This document shows positions 9,302 through 18,332 of a stretch of 25,946 nucleotides of DNA, in pieces. The translations under genes and the position numbers were made by a program. Below the pieces are notes generated by a model. The model had not been told where the DNA came from and made no database searches. It saw only the letters and a list, made by a program, of their open reading frames with translations. Position 1 is the stretch's first letter; every line of letters starts with the position of its first letter. The stretch is from positions 1 through 25,946 of IMG/VR virus record IMGVR_UViG_3300030118_002165. One strand, written 5' to 3'. This DNA is from a virus.

Positions 9302-9970
9302 TTATCCTCCAAATGCTGAACCTAAAGTATCTCCTACAGCTCCTATTGCTCCCATCATCATGTTTGTTGAATCAGCTCTAGCTTGAGCAGCTGCACCACG
9401 TAAAGCACCTATTTGACTAGATAGTCTATTAAGTTGTTGCATCTCTCTTTGTTCTGTAGCATTGAATACAAATTGTTTACCAGATACTTCAGCTGATTGT
9501 ATACGCTGAGCTTCTGCCATTCTTTGTTGTTGTAATGTTTGTTCACCAGCTAATCTTTGTTTTTCATTAGCAACTTCTTGTCGCTCAATATCAGCAGCAA
9601 TACCTTTTTTAGACTGTAAAGCAGCTTGAGCTAAAGCAGTTGCACCACCAGCGCCACCACCTGTTGCTCTAATAGTATCTAATGTATTAGCTAATGCAAT
9701 ATCAGTTTGTTCCATCTGCATTTCAGTAGCTTGAGTTGCTACGCTTAACTGATTAAATGGATTACTAAGCATGCTGCTTAAGTTTACAACATCTTCGTAT
9801 GGATTTATGATCTCTTGTCTATTAGCTTCTAAATCGTTTAATTTAGCTTCTAATGCACGTGCTTGCGCTTCTCTACGTCTAGCTTCACGCTTAGCTGCGC
9901 TTGCTCCAAAAATACCTCCTAGAACTTTAACAGCTCCGCCTACTATTAATCCTGCTGCTGGTCCTGGCAT
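9302..9970 (-). CDS. Ala/Gln-rich internal virion (ejection) protein, T7 gp14-like
   Basis: This small protein (222 aa) begins with a Gly/Ala/Val-rich hydrophobic segment (about residues 3-26), followed by a strongly charged Arg/Glu/Ala coiled-coil helix (27-55). The middle carries a glycine cluster (about 104-110), then a long Gln/Glu/Ala helix (115-200), and the C-terminus is again hydrophobic and glycine-rich. That plan (amphipathic ends, helical body, no enzyme motif) is typical of phage ejection proteins such as T7 gp14 that insert into the host envelope during DNA entry. From memory, marine podoviruses carry close relatives in the same place, with a segment resembling NPFNQLSVATQATEMQ. 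It lies 18 bases after the 499-residue tail gene and 12 before the 367-residue gene. Functional assignment is by composition and position; homology was not tested. Confidence 0.78.
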   Translation of the reverse strand: MPGPAAGLIVGGAVKVLGGIFGASAAKREARRREAQARALEAKLNDLEANRQEIINPYEDVVNLSSMLSNPFNQLSVATQATEMQMEQTDIALANTLDTIRATGGGAGGATALAQAALQSKKGIAADIERQEVANEKQRLAGEQTLQQQRMAEAQRIQSAEVSGKQFVFNATEQREMQQLNRLSSQIGALRGAAAQARADSTNMMMGAIGAVGDTLGSAFGG

Positions 9971-9988
9971 AATTTTAAATTTTTATTA

Positions 9989-11488
9989 TTAATATCCATT
10001 ATTTGAATCGAATTTTGATCCTACAGAGAATAAGGTTTTTATTCCTCCAGGATCTGTTGTTGTATCTGTAACATAAGTTGCTTCTGTATAATAACCTTTT
10101 ATACCACTAATAACATTACCAAATAAAACCTCACCGCTTGCTGCTGAAGAATTATTAACAATGTTGGCTGTATAACAATTTTCTTTTCTATCAAACCCTG
10201 CATGAAATCTTGGAACTGGTGGATCATAAGTACCAAACCCATTAGGCGGTGCTAGATTATAATTTGCTCTTACTATAACGTTATCATTAGCATCATAAGC
10301 ATATTCCCCATCATAATAACTTGGTACAATTAAAATAGAATCAGTTGTAAAATTATATGTTGTAGTATTTCCATTATTATCTTTACCTGTTTGATCTGAA
10401 ATTAAAGAGCTAACGCTCCAACCATTACTACCTTCATATGTTAAAGTACTAAATGTTTTAGATCTTAAAGGTTCAGGATTAAATATCACAGTAATACTAC
10501 TTGGAAAATCTTGTCCATAAAATTGATTTCTAGGAACTAAACTACTATAATGTTTATATAAACCATCTGAAGTAGCAGTATATAAATTATTATTTATACT
10601 AAATATTTGATCAGGTCTATAATCAAAGAAACTAGTCCAACCTTGAACTCCTTCATCAAAACTCAAAGTATTATAACTTACAGATCTTTGACCTCTATCA
10701 TCTTGTTGTGTTGATATAATATATTGATCATTATAAATATCCCAACCTCCAACTACTTTTCCATTAGTAGCTCCTAAATTTAAACTGTTTAGTTGGTCTC
10801 TAAAATAATCTCTCATACCTAATTGAGATATTTCAACTATGTTAGAACCTTGTAATTTTAATATTACATTGTTATTTTTATCTGAAAAATATTTATTATA
10901 TCCATATACCGCAAAACTTTCTGGGTTTTGAGATATACCGTATTTTCCTGGTATAGGTTGAATTACACCTATAACTAAATTTGTTGATGTTACAGTTCCT
11001 ACACCTTCTGCAGAAAATATAGCATCTTTATCTATTAATGCTTGACTAGTCTTATATTCTTGAAATATATATAAATTAGTATCTTCAGCATACAACTTTT
11101 GTATTGATCCATTAGAAGGATCTGTAGCTCTTGTTATTTCATCAGCAGTAGAAAAAACATTTGTATTGTTTATTCCAGTTCTAGAGTTAAATATACCTGA
11201 ATAAATTAAAGCATTAAATCTAATGTATCCAGCAGGTTCTTCTTCAACTAAATAAGCTTTTGCGCCATAGTCGGTACTAGTATTGTTAAAACCACCTCTA
11301 ATTCTTGATTCTTCAATAATCCAGTTTTCGTCAGTTTCAGTATTAGCAGTTTCAGGATAACCACCGGTTAAATCACTAGGTACTCCAAAAGATCCATTCC
11401 ATATAGGATTTTCTGTTAATCCAGTATTAGCTCTTATCTTTTTAAGAATAAAGGTGTTAAAGTATTTTACTTCTATCGCTGCACTCAT
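9989..11488 (-). CDS. Tail nozzle/muzzle-like beta-propeller structural protein
   Basis: The product (499 aa) is rich in Asn, Thr, Ser, Gly and Tyr with short alternating hydrophobic stretches, as in beta-propeller or beta-sandwich tail proteins. A segment at about residues 272-312 (SFDEGVQGWTSFFDYRP, then NNNLYTATSDGLYKHYS) resembles a conserved stretch of crAss-like and flavophage tail nozzle proteins, recalled from memory. It has no signal peptide, transmembrane helix or catalytic motif. It starts 17 bases after the stop of the 1584-residue gene, whose N-terminus looks like the opening of the same kind of protein. The two may therefore be parts of one ancestral muzzle protein, or two subunits of the same tail piece. 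It would act at the distal tail of the virion during DNA ejection. Subunit role is inferred. Confidence 0.75.
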   Translation of the reverse strand: MSAAIEVKYFNTFILKKIRANTGLTENPIWNGSFGVPSDLTGGYPETANTETDENWIIEESRIRGGFNNTSTDYGAKAYLVEEEPAGYIRFNALIYSGIFNSRTGINNTNVFSTADEITRATDPSNGSIQKLYAEDTNLYIFQEYKTSQALIDKDAIFSAEGVGTVTSTNLVIGVIQPIPGKYGISQNPESFAVYGYNKYFSDKNNNVILKLQGSNIVEISQLGMRDYFRDQLNSLNLGATNGKVVGGWDIYNDQYIISTQQDDRGQRSVSYNTLSFDEGVQGWTSFFDYRPDQIFSINNNLYTATSDGLYKHYSSLVPRNQFYGQDFPSSITVIFNPEPLRSKTFSTLTYEGSNGWSVSSLISDQTGKDNNGNTTTYNFTTDSILIVPSYYDGEYAYDANDNVIVRANYNLAPPNGFGTYDPPVPRFHAGFDRKENCYTANIVNNSSAASGEVLFGNVISGIKGYYTEATYVTDTTTDPGGIKTLFSVGSKFDSNNGY

Positions 11489-11505
11489 AATTATTATTAC
11501 TTGTT

Positions 11506-14500
11506 TTAAATAATTTCTACATTAAAGTTTGAAATATCTATTGGTGATAAATCTTCCCATACTTCACTACAAGGTCCTGGTCCGCATTCATCACAAGTTA
11601 AAGCATCATTACAACCACCAGAATTTGCAGCAGCAAGTACTGTTGCAAAATCTACGCTACTATATAAAAATGTATTACTATTTGGAGCACCACAATTATA
11701 ACCTACACCTGGCGGGCCGAGTACATCTATATCATAAGCGTTTGTTCTATCTATAGTAATAACATCAGGATCACTAGCGTAGCCTTTTAATTGGTTAAAA
11801 GTACCACCCATTGGACCCGTAAATAAATAATATCCATTTTGCCCAGGCACAGTAGAAGCATCTACTCTAATTTTTATATGAGGAATTGTACAATAGTCGT
11901 CTGGACCTGTTCCTCCAGAGGAGTTTTGATCTTGACGAATTATAGGTATTATTTCTTCATTTTGTATAGCGCCAACTTGATCTAATGAAACACTATAATC
12001 TGCTTCATCATCTAATCCAGCATCAGTAGCTCTAACTCTAATAATATAATTAGCTATAGGTGGTGCAGGACTAGCAAATTTTAAATCAGTAGATCTTATA
12101 TTAGCTCCTGTGATAGGATCAACTTCTATTGTTGCTGTTGGTGGATCTAGAACAAAGAAATCATCAAGATCAGCACCAGCATCTGCTAAAGAAGTACCAT
12201 CTTGAATTATATCATATATTTCTATAGTTAAATCATCAGCTGATAAATTACCATTATTTGCTCCATTTATCGCTGTGATACTCTGTATTGATCCTGTAAT
12301 ACCTCTGTTAGTTGTTATTGTTGTATCTCCTGGTGTTATAGTAGGACTCACATTTTGTAGCGGAATAGTTACTTGTTGCTGTACTGTAGTTGGTTCCGCT
12401 CCAACAGCATTACTTAATGTAGTAACTTCAAATGTAAGAACAAATATACGGGCTTGAGCATCATTTCCATAAAATACAGCTGTGTAAAAATTAGGTGTAG
12501 TTATTACATTCCAACCATTTACTTGAGGACCACCATCTAATTGAAAATAATCTGTAACATCGTTTCCAGGATTGTTTCCATCTACAGCTGAAATTAATTG
12601 TACATCAATTGTAGTAAAATCTGCTGGATTTAAAGCTATTCCAAATTGATCATTTACTCTAAAATCTGAGTTAAATATATCAGCACCAAGAGTTAATCCT
12701 TCATCAAAACCACTTGCGTTTAAAGGTCCAACACCGCTACCACCTGATGTTTCATTTAAAATAAAATCATTTAAATCTTGTATTAAACCAGTTGTAGTAG
12801 TTTCCCAAAATATATCTAAATTAGATATAACAGGTTCTGTTTCATAAATAGATAAATATTGTATACCTGGAACTGTTAAAGGAAAAGCACCTGCAATATC
12901 TTGAGCAGGGACAAAATATAAAACATCTCCTTGATCAACTGTGACTTGCTGTGCTGTGGCTCCATCTATTTTAACCAAAGTTAAATCATCATCAGCAGGC
13001 GCGGCATTGAAAGTATAAGTATCAATATAAGTATTTTCAGGTATACCAACACCTTGAACTAGCATGCCTGGAACTGGAGTACCAGAGACACTAGAAATTT
13101 TTACTGGATCTCCTCCTGGTCCTACATTAGACTGAGCTAGAGGAACAACAGCTGAAGCTGGAAAATAATCGGTTTCTGCTACTTGTCCTATTTCATTTTG
13201 AGTAGTTATTCTAGCAATAAGAGGATTAGAATCAAATTGATAAAATTGAGGGAAAAAATTAGGTTGAGGCGGACTCAATGGATCATACTCAAATAAATTA
13301 AACATAGTAGATATAGTAGAAACTGTATCTGCTATTCTACCAGGATAATACTGCTCGTTAGCCAATCCAATATCATCTGATTCAGTTCTTGTTGTACCTG
13401 AAATTAAATCATAACTTATCGATGCGTCAGTGTTTTGTACTCTACCAAAAAGTCTTACTGAACTTCTATATTGTTTTTGATCAGGACCAACCTCTGTTAA
13501 ATCTCTAGGAACTTTATTTATATTATCATTTATTAATACAACATGAGAAGAACTATCTAGTTCTAATGTTTGATCTTCTGGGTATGAAGCCATAATTCCT
13601 GGCAAATAAACATTGTAATATTCTTGCTCTGTTTGTTTTACTACAATTTTATAAGAATACCAACCTAGTGGATTATAATCAGCACTTGTTTTATCACCAT
13701 TATATATACCCGGCCAAGCAAAATTAGAATTTGCTGTTGGACCAATAGGATTATTAAATAATACTTTTAAAGAGTCACCTGGAAACTGAAGCTTGTTATC
13801 ACCTGGAGCAATATATGCCGAATAAATAGTATCACCTATAAACGTAGAGCCTTCAGCTTGTTTTGCTTCTTTATTGCTTGAAAGAATAACTGATGATTGT
13901 CTACCAAATCTATCTGACAACACTATACCAACTTGATAATTTCTATTTTGTTTTAATGAATGATTAGGATATTCTACTTTACTTGTTCTTTGATTAACTG
14001 TTCCTGGATCGGTAAATGTTAATAATTGATTATCAAGAAAAACACTAGGATTAGTTAAACCTGAAGGAACTCTATCAAAAGTAACTTCTGTATTAGGACT
14101 AGCAGGTACTCCAACAGCTTGTACTTTAGCTAAAAATGTTCCATTTGAATCTAAAATATCATCACCTACTTCAATATCTGTTACACCAGGGGCTGGTGTC
14201 CAGTTTTTAACAGTTAATACTAAGCTACCAGCTGTTAAAGTTTGATTACCATCTACCTGAGCTGTACCTTCTCTTATTTCAAATGGAGATTTATTACCTA
14301 CTGTTACATTGTAATCTATAAATTCTGGTGGAGTATGTTTATTTAAATAATTTCCATATATTACTCTATTACCAGAAACTTCTTGTGAAAAAGCTTTAAC
14401 TGGTATTTTATCAAAAACTCTAGTTAAATCGCCTTCTGGTAAAGTTTTTATAGGTTTTTTAGAAACATAATTATAAATATATGTATATTGATCACCTATG

Positions 14501-16260
14501 TATATGTATTGATTTATAGGTATATCTACGGCGCTACTAGCTGTTATAGTAGCTGTTGCTTCATCATATGATAAAACAGTTACTTGTGTAGTAATTGATT
14601 TACCTGTTATAATATCTCCTACATTTATATTTCCTACAAGAGTAGCTGCTGATATAGTTATTTGATCACTTGCAACAACTGCTGGGCTTACTTGAGCTCT
14701 TGCGCTTGAATTTTGTATTTCTTCTATTGGTATAGTATCTATAACTCTTACTGCTAAGCCGTCTGATTCTTTATAGAGTATATCTATTTCTTTTAATTTT
14801 AACTCATTTTGTAAATTAAATTTATTAAAAGGTAAAGGTAGTATTAATTTAATATCTTCTACTTTATTTTCCATAAATTCAACTATTGTACTTCTATAAG
14901 CATCAGCTTGATCATCTCTTACAAGACTAGGAAAACCACCAACAGTATATTGAAAATAACCATCTTGTTTTGGAATAAAAGCAGGTTGTGTAAAAGGTGC
15001 AAATATAGAATATTCATTATCGTCATATCTAAACCTATAACTAAACCTTACAAACTTATCATCTAAAAATGCTGGATCACCACTAAAATTACCATTATAA
15101 TATGGATTAGGTGTTCCAAATACTAAAGTTGTATTATCTGGTAATGGACTAGCTGAAGCTGGAGGAGATGATATAGGCGGATTAGCATTTACTTCGTTAG
15201 GATCACGAGTTCCTAGAAAACCTACAACAGCACCGGCTGGTAAAGCACCACCACTTGAAACTGGATCACCGAAATTTTTATCTAATGTACATGTTGTACC
15301 AACAAAAGATACTACAGTTGTGCCTATTGGAATAGCTGTTAACCCTGTAGAAACAGCTACACCATTAACAGAATTAACTTGCATACCTGGCGTTGGTGGA
15401 AAAAGAGGTAAAAGTGTTGAGGTAAAAGTATTTGTACCAACAAGACCACCAGCAGCTTGTGTAAGCGAAGCAGCGGCTACAGATATATCTACATTAGAAC
15501 CTGTATCTCTTATTTCTCCAGTATCAAGAAGCTCATAAATATCTTGATTTTGTTTAAAAACACCACTTAAATTTTTAATTTTATTATTAGGAGCTACACC
15601 TGTATATAATCCATCGGTTTGACAAGAACCACCACCTGGTAAAAACAACTCTGTAACATTTTTCATACTAGTTTCATAATTGTCTGGATAACTATTACTA
15701 GACAATGTACTTTCTTGCCACAACTGAAAAGGTTGATAAGGACTATATTTTGCTACAGATATTTGATCTTCTGTTTGATAATATCTAGGATCAGCTACAG
15801 CTCTTTCAATATTTATTTTTCTAGGTTGATTACGATTATCAGTCCAAAATAACAAATTATCTATGATATTAACACCAAATATAGGATATAATTGTGAAAA
15901 ATTTAAAAATTTACTTGTTCCTGTAAATAATAAATCTATTGATGTATTGTTATTTACATTATATTGAACTATTCTATTTGTTGCAGTAGGATCATAAGGT
16001 TCGCCTGCATTATCTGTTAAAAATAAATAAGCAAAACTTTTAGCTTCATCTGTTATCCAACCAATACATTTTACACCACCAGTCCAAGTCAATGAAGTAA
16101 TTTCATTACCTAAAACGTTTTCTAACTCTCCAACATCTGGTCCTTCAGATTTACTAACTTGAACGTTTCTTGCATCTCTATATTCTCCGTTTGGTACTAA
16201 ACGAGCATCTAAGTCTTTATTTAATTTACCTTTAACAAAGGTGTTAACAACTTTTGCCAT
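11506..16260 (-). CDS. Large tail protein with nozzle-like N-terminus and inserted beta-sandwich modules
   Basis: The product has 1584 residues. Residues 11-53 (including LNKDLDARLVPNGEYRDA and SEGPDVG) match, from memory, the conserved opening of tail nozzle/tubular proteins in marine podoviruses and crAss-like phages. At about 262-345, 523-590, 666-750 and 1033-1123 there are four divergent segments of similar pattern, with a PGM-V or VGD-I turn followed by Thr/Val-rich strands, looking like repeated Ig-like inserts. About 1305-1430 resembles a cadherin/Ig-like domain (Asp-rich, with SPTITPGD and IRVRATDAG). The C-terminus is cysteine-rich, with five Cys between 1523 and 1564. No chaperone or peptidase motif is visible. 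It starts six bases after the preceding gene and is followed by the 499-residue tail gene. Likely role: distal tail scaffold with surface-exposed adhesive modules that may contact host glycans; the binding role is inferred. Confidence 0.82.
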   Translation of the reverse strand: MAKVVNTFVKGKLNKDLDARLVPNGEYRDARNVQVSKSEGPDVGELENVLGNEITSLTWTGGVKCIGWITDEAKSFAYLFLTDNAGEPYDPTATNRIVQYNVNNNTSIDLLFTGTSKFLNFSQLYPIFGVNIIDNLLFWTDNRNQPRKINIERAVADPRYYQTEDQISVAKYSPYQPFQLWQESTLSSNSYPDNYETSMKNVTELFLPGGGSCQTDGLYTGVAPNNKIKNLSGVFKQNQDIYELLDTGEIRDTGSNVDISVAAASLTQAAGGLVGTNTFTSTLLPLFPPTPGMQVNSVNGVAVSTGLTAIPIGTTVVSFVGTTCTLDKNFGDPVSSGGALPAGAVVGFLGTRDPNEVNANPPISSPPASASPLPDNTTLVFGTPNPYYNGNFSGDPAFLDDKFVRFSYRFRYDDNEYSIFAPFTQPAFIPKQDGYFQYTVGGFPSLVRDDQADAYRSTIVEFMENKVEDIKLILPLPFNKFNLQNELKLKEIDILYKESDGLAVRVIDTIPIEEIQNSSARAQVSPAVVASDQITISAATLVGNINVGDIITGKSITTQVTVLSYDEATATITASSAVDIPINQYIYIGDQYTYIYNYVSKKPIKTLPEGDLTRVFDKIPVKAFSQEVSGNRVIYGNYLNKHTPPEFIDYNVTVGNKSPFEIREGTAQVDGNQTLTAGSLVLTVKNWTPAPGVTDIEVGDDILDSNGTFLAKVQAVGVPASPNTEVTFDRVPSGLTNPSVFLDNQLLTFTDPGTVNQRTSKVEYPNHSLKQNRNYQVGIVLSDRFGRQSSVILSSNKEAKQAEGSTFIGDTIYSAYIAPGDNKLQFPGDSLKVLFNNPIGPTANSNFAWPGIYNGDKTSADYNPLGWYSYKIVVKQTEQEYYNVYLPGIMASYPEDQTLELDSSSHVVLINDNINKVPRDLTEVGPDQKQYRSSVRLFGRVQNTDASISYDLISGTTRTESDDIGLANEQYYPGRIADTVSTISTMFNLFEYDPLSPPQPNFFPQFYQFDSNPLIARITTQNEIGQVAETDYFPASAVVPLAQSNVGPGGDPVKISSVSGTPVPGMLVQGVGIPENTYIDTYTFNAAPADDDLTLVKIDGATAQQVTVDQGDVLYFVPAQDIAGAFPLTVPGIQYLSIYETEPVISNLDIFWETTTTGLIQDLNDFILNETSGGSGVGPLNASGFDEGLTLGADIFNSDFRVNDQFGIALNPADFTTIDVQLISAVDGNNPGNDVTDYFQLDGGPQVNGWNVITTPNFYTAVFYGNDAQARIFVLTFEVTTLSNAVGAEPTTVQQQVTIPLQNVSPTITPGDTTITTNRGITGSIQSITAINGANNGNLSADDLTIEIYDIIQDGTSLADAGADLDDFFVLDPPTATIEVDPITGANIRSTDLKFASPAPPIANYIIRVRATDAGLDDEADYSVSLDQVGAIQNEEIIPIIRQDQNSSGGTGPDDYCTIPHIKIRVDASTVPGQNGYYLFTGPMGGTFNQLKGYASDPDVITIDRTNAYDIDVLGPPGVGYNCGAPNSNTFLYSSVDFATVLAAANSGGCNDALTCDECGPGPCSEVWEDLSPIDISNFNVEII

Positions 16261-16266
16261 TAAATT

Positions 16267-17502
16267 TTAGTGTTTTATCCATTTAGATTTACCACGCATT
16301 ACTTGAATAAATGTATCAAGTTTAATATTTGATAATCTTATTTTTGCGTTACGCAAGGCTGCGTATCTATCTTTTTTATATCTTTGAACTATACCTTCAG
16401 ATTGACCTGCTCTAACAGAAACAATATTATATAATATACTTTTATACATAGCTTCTTCAGCTAGTTTAGGAACCTTAGTGTCTAAATCATAAGCTAAACC
16501 ATCAGATATATATTCTAATACAATTAATTTACCTAATAAATTACTAGAAAAAGTAAATCTACCAGTTCTTTCATCAATACCAAACCAACCATTAAAATTT
16601 GCTGTTTTAGGATCAATACCATATAATCTACCCCAATTCCATGGACCATTTAAACTCCATAAATCTGGATTAGCATAACCAAACCATTCAAAGTTTGCAT
16701 ACCAAGCAGAATTAATTAATCTATCATTTGCTGATTTCCATCTTTCTTCTGTTATAGATGTGCCTTCTAAATTTTCACCAAAATTATCTTGAGTAGGAAC
16801 TCCTTCACCATCTTGAATAGGTGTATAATAAGGATCAGTAGTTAAATTGTTTGCTGGATATATTGGATGCTTTACACCTAACTCATCTATCCAAGCCATA
16901 CTTACATAGTTAACATAATCTTGTGGTATTATTAAAGACAATGTATCTGGAATAGTTAACTCTTGTGATTTTATAGATTTTAATGTATCATAACTAAATT
17001 CTTGTAAACTTCTTTTGGCAAAGAAAACAACGTCAGATTTCTTACATGTTTGAATTACTTTACCGTCACCGACATAACCAACCATGAAGTTATTTACAAT
17101 GTCGTTTAATTTTACATATTCATAACCACCATAATTATTATCTACTGTTTCACCAAAAGCTTTTTCGGCTATATTTTGCCCATACTTACCACCATCTAAT
17201 TTTTTAAGTTGTACAACTACAAAAGTTCCAGGAGCTGGTGTTCCAGGATTAAAAATAACAACATTATTAGCGGCAGTAAAAGCACCAACACCAGTTAATT
17301 CTACATATGTTCCTGGCATACCTGTAGCGCTAGTATATACTTTAAAATTATTTCTTGCATAGTTTTCATCTGCAGGATCTGATGAATAAAACTGTAAATC
17401 TATACCAAATGTAGTGGGATATTCACCGTTAAAAACTCCATCTTCTCTAAAGCCTTGCGCGCCTTGATAATACTGTGCGTTTGTTTCTGTTAATTGTGCC
17501 AT
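16267..17502 (-). CDS. Tail connector/ring or stabilisation protein
   Basis: The product (411 aa) resembles, from memory, the second connector (ring or tail-stabilisation) protein of crAss-like and related marine phages. Recognisable features are a conserved patch at about residues 190-220 (IPQDYVNYVSMAWIDELG followed by KHPIYP), an aromatic-rich middle (270-300), and a helical, basic C-terminus (345-411) ending in KSKWIKH. It has no enzyme motif or membrane segment. Its ATG overlaps the stop of the 256-residue connector gene by one base (TAATG), which implies translational coupling and roughly matched amounts. The next gene starts six bases downstream. It probably forms a ring between the portal-proximal connector and the tail nozzle. 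Assignment to a numbered ring is not possible from sequence alone. Confidence 0.78.
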   Translation of the reverse strand: MAQLTETNAQYYQGAQGFREDGVFNGEYPTTFGIDLQFYSSDPADENYARNNFKVYTSATGMPGTYVELTGVGAFTAANNVVIFNPGTPAPGTFVVVQLKKLDGGKYGQNIAEKAFGETVDNNYGGYEYVKLNDIVNNFMVGYVGDGKVIQTCKKSDVVFFAKRSLQEFSYDTLKSIKSQELTIPDTLSLIIPQDYVNYVSMAWIDELGVKHPIYPANNLTTDPYYTPIQDGEGVPTQDNFGENLEGTSITEERWKSANDRLINSAWYANFEWFGYANPDLWSLNGPWNWGRLYGIDPKTANFNGWFGIDERTGRFTFSSNLLGKLIVLEYISDGLAYDLDTKVPKLAEEAMYKSILYNIVSVRAGQSEGIVQRYKKDRYAALRNAKIRLSNIKLDTFIQVMRGKSKWIKH

Positions 17503-18272
17503 TATGATTTTTCGTTTTGTTCAACTTTAGCAGCTTCTTGAGTTGCTAATTGTACTACTTCAGGATCTTTTATTATTACTCCAGCATACTTTAGTATAGT
17601 TATAATTAAGTTTGTTTGTTCTGATATATCTAATTCAAAGTTTTTTGAAGAACTAGCATCAAAAACATATTGTCCAAGTGTACCTGTTGTAAAACCCCAT
17701 ACTGGTTGTACAGGTAAGAGTATACAATTAGCGTTTACAGCGTCTGGCCTTGGACTAACTCTAAGTATAAGTGTTGGATCACTTGTAGATATAGGAGCTG
17801 CTGTTCTATTTGTTAAATAACCAATAGGATATAATTGTGTAGGAGCTGTTAATTTAGATCTTTCAGTTATTGAATATTCTTGTTTGCTTAATAAATCTAC
17901 TATAGATTCATTATTAGCTCCAGTATTGTTATAAGTAGCAATTATTTCACCTATTCTATATAATGGTCTACTTGGAGTTGGAGACCAATTATCAGGTTCT
18001 GCAGGAACACTTATAGTAAAAGGAACTGTAGATTCAAAAGGATACAACTTATAAGCATTATCCTTAAACATATTAAAAAATTCCGTATTATTTTGTGTGT
18101 TATTTTGATTGGCTCTATTGAATTGATTGCCATCAGGAAAGTATGATTCAAATATTTCTATTTGAGCTTGTTGCGCTAAACTATTAAATTCAGCTGGTGG
18201 AATATAACCTCTTTGTTCTTTGTTTAAAATAAACAAGACTGTTGTATATACTGTATTTATATTTACCGCCAT
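17502..18272 (-). CDS. Head-tail connector (T7 gp11 / crAss-like ring protein type)
   Basis: The product (256 aa) has the signature of the first ring protein below the portal. Residues 7-45 contain INTVYTTVLFILNKEQRGYI and PPAEFNSLAQQAQIEIFE, a helix pair I recall as conserved in Crassvirales. The C-terminus (214-256) contains SEQTNLIITILKYAGVIIKD and a terminal Gln/Glu helix, the pattern seen in gp11-type connectors, where the last helices dock on the portal. The middle is beta-rich with many Pro and Thr. The gene follows a hairpin (18296-18315) in the 60-base spacer after the small head gene, and its stop overlaps the next start. The ATG leader is purely A/T. Connector function is family knowledge; the match is by eye. 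Confidence 0.82.
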   Translation of the reverse strand: MAVNINTVYTTVLFILNKEQRGYIPPAEFNSLAQQAQIEIFESYFPDGNQFNRANQNNTQNNTEFFNMFKDNAYKLYPFESTVPFTISVPAEPDNWSPTPSRPLYRIGEIIATYNNTGANNESIVDLLSKQEYSITERSKLTAPTQLYPIGYLTNRTAAPISTSDPTLILRVSPRPDAVNANCILLPVQPVWGFTTGTLGQYVFDASSSKNFELDISEQTNLIITILKYAGVIIKDPEVVQLATQEAAKVEQNEKS

Positions 18273-18295
18273 TATATTTTTTTTATTATAATACA

Positions 18296-18315
18296 GAGGT
18301 GACTAATGTCACCCC
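18296..18315 (-). terminator. Hairpin in spacer after the small head gene
   Basis: An eight-pair stem with a four-base loop lies between the stop at 18333 and the start at 18272. On the minus strand the arms are GGGGTGAC and GTCACCTC around ATTA. Seven pairs are Watson-Crick; the remaining one is G-U in minus-strand RNA but A-C on the plus strand, which fits a role in the minus-strand transcript. No T-run follows it; the downstream bases are A-rich, so it is a poor classical terminator. It could be an RNA-processing or stability hairpin, or a partial terminator. Confidence 0.45.
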
Positions 18316-18332
18316 TATATTATTATCACTTG

